Source of the DNA: Chalciporus piperatus | Taxonomy: Eukaryota; Basidiomycota; Agaricomycetes; Boletales; Boletaceae | DNA: 64,000 bases | NCBI GenBank assembly: GCA_038093975.1 | Contig: JBBPTG010000051.1 | Location: 1 to 64,000 of the forward strand | Direction: 5' to 3' | In this document: piece by piece, positions 22,975-34,446 of the stretch | Layout of the letters: every line of letters starts with the position of its first letter | Position numbering within the stretch: position 1 is the stretch's first letter | Position numbers and translations under genes: made by a program | Notes under the pieces: generated by a model | What the model was told of the DNA's origin: nothing | What the model saw: only the letters and a program-made list of their open reading frames with translations | Database searches by the model: none

Positions 22975-23760
22975 GTGTTCTCACCACCTACACCACCTCA
23001 CTCGACTCGAAAACAAAGCCGGCGTGGGCTCAACAGCCCCGCCGGCTTTGACAGGTGAGTTTTCACTCACCCACCACCTTCATCCGAGTCTACCTCCCAC
23101 CATCACATTCACACCATCTCCACCTCACCTTCATGACATGAAAACGCGGCCGGCGTGGGCTCAACAGCCCCGCCGGCTTCATCAGGTGCATGTATTTTTC
23201 ACCAACGGACCCAGCTACTCACCTCAGACCCAGCCGCTCGGGCTGTTTGCCCCACCACCACCTCACACCTTCAACTCGACACCCAAACATGGCCGACGCG
23301 GGCTCAACAGCCCCACCGGCCTCACGATATAAGTGAAAACTTACCCACCACACCATCCGCTCACCTCGTTCGCAGCCGCTCGGGCTGTTGGCCTCACCAC
23401 CATCACCACCTCTCACCTCACCCACCCTCAACTGGAAAAACAAAGCCGGCGTGGGCTCAACAGCCCCTGCCGGCATCACGATGTGAGTACTGCCAGTTCA
23501 CCCACCATCTCATCCACTCACCTTGTTAGCAGCCGCTCGGGGCTGTCTGCCCACCACCACCTCCCACCTCAGCCCCACTCGAACAACACAAGGCCGGCGC
23601 AGGCTCAATAGCCCCGCCGGCATCACGAGGTTAGTTTTCACGCGTCTACCATCACACTCGCTCACCTCGTATACAGCCGCTCGGGCTGTTTCAAACCCCA
23701 TCACCACCTCCCATCTTCAACTCGAACAACACTCACCCATACCTCCTTCACTCATGGCAC
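22975..23760. repeat. Five ~140 bp tandem repeats, each with two hairpins
   Basis: Each unit has a GC-rich hairpin (GCCGGCGTGGGCTCAACAGC then CCCGCCGGC) near 23018, 23148, 23291, 23445 and 23592. Four also have a second hairpin around CAGCCGCTCGGGCTGTT near 23230, 23374, 23531 and 23676. Between them is pyrimidine-rich CACCACCTCACC sequence. The coding-like frames across it are low complexity and not conserved between units. Confidence 0.85.
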
Positions 23761-23775
23761 CTTCATCCTCTCAGT

Positions 23776-23777
23776 GA

Positions 23778-23817
<40 letters not shown>
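23776..23817 (+). repeat. CAT trinucleotide microsatellite
   Basis: A run of about 14 CAT repeats directly follows the hairpin tandem array inside the LTR element. Confidence 0.95.
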
Positions 23818-24186
23818 TCTCTTACTAACACCAGCATTCATAGTTTGCCCCAACCCCTCCCATCATTGTAGTCAGTAGTAGATTAGGACATGTCATGTAG
23901 TTGCTATATGTCAATCTATTTGATTTATCTGTCTCCATGCTTGATTTATGTGAAGTGCAACTGCAAGAAGAGTAGTGAATAGCTGCAGAATCACTACAGT
24001 AATAGTGATATATTATGATATATTATGAAGTAAATCTACAAAATACTCCAAATGACAAAAGGGGACCGGAGAATTATCCAGATTTCAAACAAATCCAACA
24101 AATTCATACAAATTGTGATAATAGTTTCTTTTTCTTAAGAATTCTTGGTATTCTAGAGAATTATCCACGGGAGGTTTTTCCTGATG

Positions 24187-24440
24187 CGATGTCTGGAATC
24201 CAAATTCGTCGAGCTGTTTTCGCTCGTTGCTTTGCGCACACCGCTGCCACATGCATGAAATCCGAGTAGTCTGGAATCCAAATCGACAGAGCTGTTTCCG
24301 CTCATTGCTACTTGAATAGCATTGTCTAGGATCCAAATCTATTGAGCTGCTTTCGCTCATCACTATCAATCCTCGTTGCTGTCTCAAGCACTCGAAGTAT
24401 GGAATCGAATTCCATTGAGCTGTTGTCGCTCATCGCTCGA
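24187..24440 (+). repeat. Diverged GGAATCCAAA...GAGCTGTTTCCGCTCAT repeats
   Basis: Four diverged units of about 60-90 bp carry GTCTGGAATCCAAA followed by GAGCTG and TCGCTCAT. Single GTCTGGAATCCAAA words also occur at about 22250 and 24636, and a variant lies just before the 3' LTR polypurine tract, so the motif is scattered through the element. Confidence 0.7.
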
Positions 24441-25720
24441 ACAATCCCAAATCACTCGTCGTTTCGGTTATCTGTGAAGAAACCTACAGAAACCATGAAA
24501 TTTTTTTTGCTGGGGGGATTGTCAAGATCACATGAAACTCCTACTTCCATCGAGTATCGAGAAAGGCCGATCAGGCCAAAGAACCATAGAGTTCCTCTGT
24601 GGGTTCACCGTAGGGTTTGGTTCTCCGTAGGGTTTGTCTGGAATCCAAACCAAAGAGAGGAGGTAGTGGAATGGTAGTGACACGATGAAGTGTTGCGGGA
24701 ATGCACACGAAGATGTGTTACCAATGAACACCAATGGAACGTGAAGTGACACAAGGAACACAAAGTGTTATGGCAATAACACAAGTGTTACGACAGGTGT
24801 TACGACAAGTGACACACTATGAACACGCTAGTGTGAAGAGTACAAGAGAGTACCAAGGGTACGAACGATAATGGTGTTAACCATAATCATTTTCTTCGCT
24901 CAAAAATCTCTTTCTCTCGCCCAAATTCCAAGCTGCAGTCGCTTGAAGAACCCAAATCTCTACCGAGAACGCGCATTTCTGAGGATTTCACAATCTTCAC
25001 GCTCATCACCACTCGCTTTAGCACTCGCTGCTGCAATTCTCATTGACACACTCGAGAAACGTGTTGATACAATCCAAGGAAACCTTTCTTACAAGGTTAG
25101 AACCTTACACAATCGCAAATCTGATTGGTCGGAACGCTATACGCTTGAAGCTTCCATATCTCATGACGAACACAAGGTGAATTACATCGTTGATTCATGC
25201 TTACAAGGTCAAAACCTGAAATGCCTTGCACATTGAAAGCTATGTGAAATCTACTCGCATGTGAAAACCAAGGTCTATTCTTGACATTGCACTGGATGCA
25301 ATTAGAATCTCCCACGATACACATCCGTCCACCCTGCGCTTACACAGCATGACTCAGAATTCTATTCGAGTCACAATTACAACTGCATGACAGTCGAACG
25401 AGTCAGACTGACGATGAAAATATCGATTGATTGGAAACCGTGCCGAGAACCGAAAAGGTATAAAGAGTGATGTTTTACGCTCTTGCTCTCCATTCACATC
25501 CATCGTTGAAACAATCATCACAATGAACTCACATGCCTTCGCCGCTGTCGTTCGCAATGTCGTCGCTCGCAACTATCGCAATGCTCGCACTCGCAGATAC
25601 GTTGTCATCATCACATGCTGTTTTGCATTTCAACTATTCCAATTCCGGATTCTGAGAATCCTACCACCCATCCCCATCATCATGATTCTCGATATCATCA
25701 TCATCATCGCCATTCATTGC

Positions 25721-26409
25721 TAGTGTTTAAAAGTCCAGTTAAGTTAAGTTTTTATACCTCTTTTGACAAAACTGTAACTGTAACTGGTTATCAATTTCGG
25801 CAAAATCAGTTTAACTGAACTGAAACTCTACATAACTGTCATATCAGTTATGGTCCAGTTTGTGACTGGTTTGTGACCGGTTTTCTGTAATAACTAGATG
25901 AACATTAGAAAGCCCTGATTCATAGCTTTAAAATGACCCCTGGATCATGTGATTTGGTTCAGTCCTTGTGAAGATATGCTCATTTTATTATATTACCATG
26001 ATTATCATATGTTTTGGTGGATATAGCATTGGAAGCGAGGTCAAGTTAAGTAAAATACAAGCAAATATGTAATCTCAGCAGTGCAAATTAACATGTGTAT
26101 TTGAGTTGAGTGTGTCTCAATCAGTCATTTCATCAATTTACTTCAATATTCAGAAAGAAAGTCAAATAAGGTCGGAAAAATTTGTAAAAAATCAGGAAAA
26201 ATAGTAGTAGATGACCATATATAGGTTATTATTTATAACCAGTTATAACCAGTTTGTGTACAGTTTTGTAAAATTTTGGAAGTGACAAAACTGTAACTGA
26301 AACTGGACGTAACCAGTTACAATTTTTCACCCGGTTTCAGTTATATTTCGCTCCAGTTAAGTTAAGTTTCGGTTTTTTTCCAGTTATGTAACTGGACTTT
26401 TAAACACTA
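25721..26409 (-). mobile_element. hAT-type MITE, copy 2 (689 bp), nested in the LTR element
   Basis: It has the same family ends (TAGTGTTTAAAAG) as the copies at 9764 and 27834 but lies in the opposite orientation. The 8 bp target duplication TTCATTGC is present on both sides (25713-25720 and 26410-26417). It lies inside the LTR element, so it landed after that element arrived or was carried by it. Confidence 0.93.
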
Positions 26410-26483
26410 TTCATTGCACAATGTTCGTGCTGCTTCACAGGTTGATATCCTTGCAAGGTCTTGATCGTCTGGAATACGATCCA

Positions 26484-26497
26484 TAGAGAGGAGGTAG
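26484..26497 (+). other. Polypurine tract of the LTR element
   Basis: AGAGAGGAGGTAG immediately precedes the TG of the 3' LTR, the usual position for plus-strand priming. A near copy with the same lead sequence is at about 24650. Confidence 0.75.
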
Positions 26498-27060
26498 TGT
26501 TACGAACGCTCAGTTCCTTATCCTAGTCTTTCCTAGACTTCACTACGCTTACTACGTTTCTCTTTCACTTTTGGACTTAGTCGCTTTCTCTCCCTTGTCT
26601 GTTATCTTATCTTATCAAGATCACATCACGTGACCTGCTGACATCAGCTAGGTCTAGCCTTTCGCTTACGTAACGTGGCTGTGCATCTTCCCCACTGTCC
26701 ATGACTCAGACTCTTAATGACTCATTATGACTCACCGTGACTCATACTGACTCATCTCGCTTCCTAGTCATATACGCTATTGGCTGTTACTCGCCATGAC
26801 TCATATCTAGTCATACCTAGTCATATAGTTAAGGTTTAGCCACAACATGTACAAACACTGTCAATAGTATATAAACCTGGGTTGACAAGCACTGGCTCCC
26901 CAGTCTTGTTCTCCTGGAGTTTCCTCTTCTTGAACTTCATGGGCCAAGCGCTCCTGCTTGCCTAGTCTGATCCTCAGCTCTAGTTACTGAGTTGATGTGG
27001 TTTCGCTAGGGCATGTTGTCTGATGATAGCGCTAGCTCTTGATTGAGTTGAGTCGTTTCA
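26498..27060 (+). repeat. 3' LTR
   Basis: 563 bp, TG...CA, followed by the target duplication GTAAC. It has six TGACTCA words (about 26700-26805) and TATATAAA at 26868-26875. It matches the 5' LTR except for short indels within the repeated upstream part. Confidence 0.92.
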
Positions 27061-27631
27061 GTAACCAGGTAGAGCAAGTCGCGCTTGGCGAACGAACACC
27101 AGTTCCGCCCTTGTTCCATTGCAACCCTGCGAAATTCCTCTGTCTCTTTCAAGCCGAGATCATGGTGAACAGCACCGAAAGGGAGGATGAGTATGGAGCC
27201 TGTGGGAGTGGATGGAATAAATTTGTAGGCCACGCTAGGAACCACAGTGGTCAGTATGGTCGTAGTTCTCCCTGGCATGATAGATACTTTGAATTCCCGT
27301 GATCCAGTTCCTGATTGATACGTCGAGAACTGATAACCATCTCAGAAGGGATTGCATTGGAATTATAGGTGATTTGTTCTGATTCGATGGGAGGCATGGG
27401 ATGGAAATTAGAAGGAACACCGCCTTGATGAAGCTCATGGGCGGAAGAACGATAGATGTTGAAAAGAACATCGAACTCTCCCTCCCTATTTGCAAAGCCG
27501 ACATCTCCGATGTGGAGACCGTCTTCTTGATATGATTCGGGGAGAGTATTTTTCGGCTCGGGGCACCTCAAAGGGTATCCAAACGATTGCTGTAGGTTTT
27601 TCGAGTAGAGGTTTTGCGGGGAGTCGCCCAT
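27061..27631 (-). pseudogene. 5' part of the gene split by the LTR element
   Basis: The minus-strand start is at 27629-27631 (MGDSPQNLYSKNLQQSFGYP). Exon 1 is 27288-27631 (344 nt, the same length as in the paralogue) and exon 2 runs from 27234 down to the insertion point in the codons for RDLLYLVT. The protein belongs to a family common in Agaricomycetes, with GDVGF near residue 41 and NFHPMPPIES near residue 75; its function is unknown. No frameshift or stop is seen before the insertion, so the LTR element itself appears to have killed the gene. The intact paralogue is at 49969-50917. Confidence 0.88.
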
Positions 27632-27833
27632 ACTAGATACTGTGCGGCCTGAGAATGCAAAGTATGATGAAGCGCAGAGAAAGAAGTTGAAGCTGCCACT
27701 GATGGGGACCTGCTCGCAAGGTGCTGCGGCCACTTGCTGTGCAAACCTTCCTGACACAAAGCAAACACACGGTTCCTCAGTTGGTCAGCCGCTGCTTCCA
27801 TCACCACACAGCAAATTGCGTGACGTTCATATG

Positions 27834-28522
27834 TAGTGTTTAAAAGTCCAGTTACATAACTGGAAAAAAACCGAAACTTAACTTAACTGGAGCGAAATAT
27901 AACTGAAACCGGGTGAAAAATTGTAACTGGTTACGTCCAGTTTCAGTTACAGTTTTGTCACTTCCAAAATTTTACAAAACTGTACACAAACTGGTTATAA
28001 CTGGTTATAAATAATAACCTATATATGGTCATCTACCACTATTTTTCCTGATTTTTTACAAATTTTTCCGACCTTATTTGACTTTCTTTCTGAATATTGA
28101 AGTAAATTGATGAAATGACTGATTGAGACACACTCAACTCAAATACACATGTTAATTTGCACTGCTGAGATTACATATTTGCTTGTATTTTACTTAACTT
28201 GACCTCCCTTCCAATGCTATATCCACCAAAACATATGATAATCATGGTAATATAATAAAATGAGCATATCTTCACAAGGACTGAACCAAATCACATGATC
28301 CAGGGGTCATTTTAAAGCTACGAATTAGGGCTTTCTAATGTGTGTCCAGTTATTACAAAAAACCGGTCACAAACCGGTCACAAACTGGACCATAACTGAT
28401 ATGACAGTTATGTAGAGTTTCAGTTCAGTTAAACTGATTTTGCCGAAATTGATAACCAGTTACAGTTACAGTTTTGTCAAAAGAGGTATAAAAACTTAAC
28501 TTAACTGGACTTTTAAACACTA
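27834..28522 (+). mobile_element. hAT-type MITE, copy 3 (689 bp)
   Basis: TIRs TAGTGTTTAAAAG with target duplication TTCATATG (27826-27833 and 28523-28530). The sequence is nearly the same as copy 1 and in the same orientation, but shares a small deletion near 28095 with copy 2, so copies 2 and 3 look closest. It sits just upstream of the split gene and is itself framed by an inverted repeat of about 63 bp. Confidence 0.93.
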
Positions 28523-28530
28523 TTCATATG

Positions 28531-29122
28531 TATCATTTGACCCAATCCCAAAAGGCCAATGACTCTGCGGTGATGGAAGCAGCGGCTGACCAACTGAGGA
28601 ACCGTGTGTTTGCTGTGCGTCAGGAAGGTTTGTATCATTTGACCCAATCCCAAAAGGGTGACCATTTTTGGCAGACGAGTTTGTCGGCGTATCACGCAGC
28701 GTTTTCTCAGGCGCACGCGTGAGGTGCTGATCATCTATAAAGGTGAGTGGGAGACTGGATCAGTTGGGTAAAGGCCGTTCATGAAGCTTTGAAGGTTGAA
28801 GCTTGACGTTGAAGCTTGAAGGTTTCCAGGAACGTGAGCTTTTGCGCTATGCAGGAATAGGGGTTTGTCTTCCAAGAAAGGAAACCTCACACGATACACG
28901 CGGTTCCGTTGCGTTTCATTCAGCATCATTGACGGGTGTCGCTCACTGGCACCTCGAGCTGCTTCTGGCATCACCACTGCCGGGACCAGGACACGAACAA
29001 CGTGAGCAACTCCCAACCTCTACAAATTCACACTGATCCTGATATCGTCTCTCAGATCACCGTTCAGTGCATGAACGTACCCTTGACGCTACGACCAACT
29101 CACCAATTTAAATTCTGCCACC
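28531..29122. other. Intergenic region with a 26 bp direct repeat, promoter of the Mto1-type gene
   Basis: TATCATTTGACCCAATCCCA occurs twice (28531 and 28633). Between them is the second arm of an inverted repeat whose partner is at 27742-27805. From about 28900 onward the sequence is unremarkable and should include the 5' UTR of the coiled-coil gene. Confidence 0.5.
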
Positions 29123-32100
29123 ATGTCAGCGGCTCTCAATGCCCGTGCAGACTCGTCATCTCAATCAGCAACGAGTCTCCCCGATCTCTCACTCGGTTCA
29201 CTCGTCTCTGGCATCTCCACACCAGGCCGAACAAACCGCGTTCCTTCCATCTCTTCACAAACCACCGCAACTTCCTCAGCACCGCTATCCACGCCTTCCC
29301 CACCCGACCAAGGTTCGGTCAACGTACGGAAGAGAATGGACGAACCCGGATCTGCTCTACGGAGATTAGGTCTTTCAAGTCACGACGAGGCGGACGAAAC
29401 AGGAGACGGTGGCGATTTCTTGGATACCCCAGGTCAAAAATGGGGTGACGGTCCAGAAACACCCGTTGCTAGTCGTAAACGTACCAGAGCGACACCCGGT
29501 AAAGGTGTCACACTTACTCTTCGTGATCAGGAAAAGGTGACCTTGTTCGTGTATCACCCACGTAATACCCCTCCGTTGACGTACATTCATCCATCCCAGC
29601 ACATCGATAACCTCAAGAAAGAGAACTTTAACATCAAATTGCGCGTCCATTTTTTGGAAGAACGTCTCGCTCAACTTGCCCCTGACCAAGTCGATGCTGC
29701 TCTCAAACAAAACGTATCACTTAAAGTGGAGGTGCAACAACGCGGTTTGGAACTCAAGAAACTCAAACGACTCGTTCTCGAACTTGAGCGTGAGCTGGAA
29801 CGCTTACAAAAAGAGCGTGGCTCGACTAGCTCGCGAGATAGAGAACGTGATCTCGAGGCTAGACTTCAAGAACGGGAACGGGAACTAAGAGAGCTACGTC
29901 GGGGGCGTGTTTCAGCTGCCGATGAAGATGCTCTTCGACGGGCTGAAATTCGGAACGATGAACTTGAGGAGGAGCTCGAGAACGTCCGAGGACTACTCGA
30001 GGACAACGTGGACGAGATAGAGCGTCTCCGCGAAATCGTCGAGAAACGGGGGAATGACTCGATCGATGAGCGAGGTGATAATAGGCGCGAGCGGTGGCAA
30101 CGACGGCTTGAGGAGCTCGAGGCGGAGAACGACGATCTACATGCCAGGCTGGAGGACCAGAACGAACTTCTTCTGAGGAAGGAAGACGAAAAGGAAGATC
30201 TTGCAGACGAGATTGCACGGCTTGGTTTGGATCTTGAGGAGGTTCAACGGAGGAGAGAAGCAGAGTCGATAGAGCGCAGCGAGAGTCGGGCTCAGGTATT
30301 GGAAGCTCGGGAGGACCGGGAGGCTGTCGAGGAGGATCTTAATTCCGTGCGGGACAAGCTCGCCGCGACCATGATTGAGCTTTCACAGAAGGAGGACGAC
30401 GTTGATATGAAGAACAAGGAGATAGAGGACTTGATTTCCGAGCATGAGCGGATCGTTGCGGTTGTGGAGGCTGAATGGCGAGGTGAAGTCGAGGAAGCTC
30501 GTGGACAGGTTGAAGAACTTCGCGATGTATGTTTTATCTCCCTTGGCAAGTCTGGAGTACTGATCGGCGATCGTGTCTAGGCTCTCGCGGAGCGGGAGAC
30601 AGAGTCCAAGGAGCTTCGTCTCAACATCTCCGAGCTAGAAGCAAACACCAACGAGCTCCATGCCAAGTTCGAAGCGACGCTACAACATCTCGAGAAGGAG
30701 GCTGACGAGAAGGACGCCGAGCTCGAAGCTTCCAATCGCGAAATCGAGAAACTCAGTGAACAGGTGTACCTGCTCGAAGAGGAGAACGACCGCATCAAAG
30801 AGGAGAGCGAGCGTATTCGTGAGGATGATGCTGTCGAGCGAGAAAGACTGGAAGCACTCGCGGCGGCCCTCAAGGATGTAAGGATGGGTAGCAGCATCCA
30901 TTCGCTTGACTAATCTAGATCGTTCACAGAAAGTCAACAATCTCAAGACTCAACTACAGGACCTCCAAGACCTCTATGACCAGACCTGTAAAGACATTCT
31001 TGCTCATCGCTCACGACAAGAGGAGTTGGCGCGTCATGTCGAGGATCTCGTCGTAGAAGTCAAGCACGAGCGTGACGAACGCGATCGCATGGAGCAAGAT
31101 CTCCTCAAAGTCGAGAAGGAGTATGATTCCCAACTCCGCCACGAACGGCGGAATCTCGAAGTCAAAGAATCCACCCTCCAATCCGCGCTCGACAACCTCG
31201 CCAAGACGGAAAAGCTCCTCCAACAACGCCAATCTGATCTCAACGCTGTACAGGACGCGCTCGGGGTCAAAGAAGAGGAGTCGAAGAAGCTTGGCGATTC
31301 GCACACGACGGCCAAGTTCTCGTTACAGCTCGAGGTCGATCGTTTGAAACGTGACATACAGACACTTGAGGACGCTCTTTCTCGTTCCCGTCAGGACATC
31401 GCCGCTCGTGAAGGTAACACTCGCGAACGTGATGTCACGATCGACAAGTTCCATAACGAAGTTCGTGATCTGACCACGCGTCTTGGGAACCAAACCCAAG
31501 CTCGGTTGCACCTGTCTGAGAAGTTGGACATCACTCAGGCGAGCTTGAAGACTGCTGAATCGGAGGTGACGATGTTGCGTACGAAGGTGCATGAGCTCGA
31601 GGCTCGGTTGGCAAAGGATCAAAAGTCGTTGTTGAGCAGCGAGAGTCAATATCGGGATCAGTTGACTGAGCGGAATACGTTGTTGCTCACGATATACCAG
31701 TACATGGATAAGATTCTCGGCGTTGACAAGACTCCCGTACGTCGTCCATGTTTCCATCCTGTCCCCGTTTGCTGACTCGTGAGCGCACAGAAAAAGGGCG
31801 GTCAGGCAGAGACGAAGCCATTCACCAACTTTAGCGTCTTCCATGATAACCTAATCACGAGACTCAAAGCTCTCAGCCAGATCCAGCTTGACTTTGACAA
31901 GCGCGTCAAGGAAGCTGAGGGGCGGTTTACGGAGAAGTTGACGGATATGCGGAAACAACTTGATAACCGGTGGAAGCAGATAGATAAGTTTGAGACGAGC
32001 GTGAAGGCGTATGGGGATGCAAAGACTACTTGGAGGCGTAAGTATGTTGCGAAGGAGGGTGAGCTCGAGGCGCTCAAGGTAAGTCCCATGTCTTGTTCTT

Positions 32101-32602
32101 GTGCTGTATTGCTTTAATACATGTGGACGTCGTATACAGGGTACCAATGCCGACCTTGCACAACAACTCACGGTGGCCCGACGACCCACCCAGGGCGACT
32201 CTCAAGAAATCCGAACGCTCCTCTCCCGAGCCGTCAACGCTGAGAAACGTCTCGTGGTTGCCAACAACCAACTTCTTCAACACGAAGAGAAGATCTCGAG
32301 TATGAACCAAAAGACGACATCCGCGGATACTAAATGGGAGGCACGCGTGAAGGAGTACGAGGCGAGACTCAAGGCTGCAGAGGAGAAGTATAAGCGGGAG
32401 AGGCAGGGGAGTAAGGAGAGGGTGTTGGAGCTTGAGAATCAGATCAAGTGGGTCGTTTTTCAGAGGGGTTCGTTTTGGATGCCTTGCTGACGCAGCCTGT
32501 GTTGACAGGGCTCTGGAACGGCAAACCGAGATTGCTCAGAAGAGGAGTGCACAACTGGACGCTGTGACGGAGCATACGAAGGGCAGATCTCGCGATCGGT
32601 GA
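29123..32602 (+). CDS. Centrosomin/Mto1-type microtubule-organising coiled-coil protein, 7 exons
   Basis: Exons 29123-29536, 29600-30526, 30581-30877, 30930-31736, 31791-32078, 32140-32447 and 32509-32602 join in frame to 1044 residues. The N-terminal ~130 residues are Ser/Thr/Pro-rich. They lead into a clear CM1/Cnn_1N motif: TLRDQEK spliced to HIDNLKKENFNIKLRVHFLE, then ERLAQLAPDQVDAALKQN. CM1 binds gamma-tubulin complexes in Mto1, Pcp1/Spc110 and centrosomin. The remainder is nearly continuous coiled coil with Glu, Arg and Lys heptads. Intron 1 (63 bp) is stop-free and in frame, but removing it restores the motif. The length fits fission-yeast Mto1 (about 1100). I cannot tell from the C terminus whether it acts at spindle pole bodies or at cytoplasmic sites. 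Confidence 0.9.
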
Positions 32603-33821
32603 ATCTGATCGGGCGATCGAGTGATCGGTGCTTTGATCGGTGATCGGTTCCGGGCCCGACGTACTTCAACCCCCGGAGGCGGTGCTAGCTTCAAGCTTCA
32701 AAGTTTTACATATGCTGTCGATTCTCTCTCTCTCTTTGTCATTGTGCTTTCTGTAATGGTTCACTCATCACGTATTATACCATCACATGTAGTATTTCCC
32801 ATGCGTATTACTTATCAGCGCTAGCTCTCTCGTTTGAACCGGCGTCTTTGCTTGTGATTACGCGCTGTAGATCTAGTCTAGAATATTGGCTGGTGTGGAA
32901 TCAGTCGCTTCTTGATTCTGCTCTACCTCGCTTTCAAGATTGTGAGTCGATGTTCAGCAGCCTACTACTACCTCCTTACTACCCACTAAACCAGTACTGC
33001 AGCTCCTGCGATGTTACTCGTCGCGACACTCTCTTTCTTTGATGTGAGCCGAGATCAAGGTGAGCGCGCGATTCGTGAAAACCTCACATGTCACTAATAA
33101 ACCCCAGTCAACCTTGGTCGACGACTCAGGGAGACCTGCCGCAGGTCTTTATGGGGCTCGATGGTAACACAGTTGGGTACCGATTCGTGCGGTCTAGCCA
33201 GTGAAGATTAAACTGGTGGGTCGAAAGAATCCGAAGAACAGACCAGCGGTCACTCGCGTTTCATAACGGCAACCCCAAACTCTGCGTCGACAGAAAGTCG
33301 AATGCTGTGATGATCAAAGACGAGCTCCCCATACCGAGCAGATTGAGATTCTAGTTGCCTCTCTCTCTCAAGCTCAGGTCTTGTCTTCTCTGGACGCGCT
33401 AGCGGGCTTCACGCAATTACAGCCGTTTTCATATCGATAGGCCTACCTGGTTGAAAATACACAGACAGGCGGAGTCGGAATTTTGAGTCTACTCACCTGT
33501 CGCTTGCTGTCTGTAGGAGCCGTTATGCTTTGTTTATGCAGTGTTTCTTTTTTTTTTGCTTTCATATATCATCATTCTTAGGCTTCGGCTAGTTGATTAG
33601 AAAGTCCACCTGGATGTATATTTTTGATGCTGTGGCCTATCGATATGAAAACGGCTGTAAAAATGCTTCCAGAACTCACAAAAGGCTTGTTCCAGTTCAA
33701 AATGAATGCCGTTCGGACTTACCAGATGGCCCGTCCGGGCCGGACCGATCTCACGATCCTCGAGACCATGTCCAACGCTGTTACGGAACGAGTTTTTCCA
33801 CTCTGACACTGAACTTCCAGG
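32603..33821. other. Intergenic region without a recognised gene
   Basis: Short frames only. A stretch around 33115-33355 contains coding-like phrases (for example FHNGNPKLCVDRKS) that might be a decayed exon, but I cannot connect them. A T-rich run occurs at 33547-33558. Confidence 0.35.
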
Positions 33822-34446
33822 ATGTCAGGACTCACACATCTTCCAGAAGACATTCTCCTTCGCATCACATCTTTTCTTTCACCGCTGAACGTTATCCGTC
33901 TTCGACAGGTAAGCGTGGATGAGATCATCGAGGTGTCCAGTGATTACCGCTGATGCCGGGCCGCCGGATCGACTCGATGATCTAGGTCTCGAAGACATCA
34001 TGATTGTATTCAGTGACGCAGCAGCCCGTGGTTTGGATCCGTGCATACATAAATGCAGCGCTTCCCCGACCTCCAGGACTATACCTACGTGCTGGTGACA
34101 AAGAAGGATTGAACTTCCTCGAGCGTGCATTAGTTTAATTAACAAAGTTGGAACCTTGGTCTGCTCGCAAAATCCATCTGGATCCAGTTCGCACATACGC
34201 ACCCGGCGTTGGCGACCTTAAAAACGGGTGGTATTCCCTGCAATGGGGATCGTAGGTTATCATAACCATCGAATCATCCGTTGTCTATGTCAACCTCGAC
34301 TCCGACGACCTGCAAACTCATGTCTTGTTTCGTTTGGACGACTCCAGCGAAGGCATCGATTCCTTACTGTGTGCTGACACGGTCACTCTCGTGGGTCATC
34401 CCATCACATACGCGGTTCTCAAGGCTCGGAATAGTGCTTATCCACT
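33822..34446 (+). pseudogene. F-box protein pseudogene
   Basis: It begins MSGLTHLPEDILLRITSFLS followed by PLNVIRLRQ, a typical F-box start, with a donor GTAAGC right after it. Downstream, coding-like sequence continues: NFLERALV, a stop, LTKLEPWSARKIHLDPVRTY, DLKNGWYSLQWGS, a stop, then VVYVNLDSDDLQTHVLFRLD. Such proteins recruit targets to SCF ubiquitin ligases. Two in-frame stops (TAA near 34137, TAG near 34252) disable it. Further fragments that may belong to a related gene occur at 38960-39240 and 39330-39990. Confidence 0.65.

Larger units (their letters stand above)
20242..27060 (+). mobile_element. LTR retrotransposon lacking gag-pol (LARD-like), 6.8 kb
   Basis: The LTRs at 20242-20841 and 26498-27060 start TGTTACGAAC and end GTCGTTTCA (TG...CA). 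The 5 bp target duplication GTAAC flanks the whole (20237-20241 and 27061-27065). A polypurine tract AGAGAGGAGGTAG lies directly before the 3' LTR. The 5.7 kb interior contains no recognisable gag, protease, reverse transcriptase or integrase, only simple-sequence and tandem repeats plus a nested MITE. This fits a large retrotransposon derivative mobilised in trans. I could not match a tRNA primer site after the 5' LTR. The LTRs are very similar apart from small indels, which suggests a fairly recent insertion. Confidence 0.9.

Noticed and set aside
22500..23620. CRISPR-like array (regular repeats)
   Set aside because: The units are contiguous tandem repeats without unique spacers, in a eukaryotic genome and inside an LTR element.
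29375..31357. Several Ser/Arg-rich antisense frames on the minus strand
   Set aside because: They are shadows of the coiled-coil gene, whose codon bias leaves the opposite strand open.
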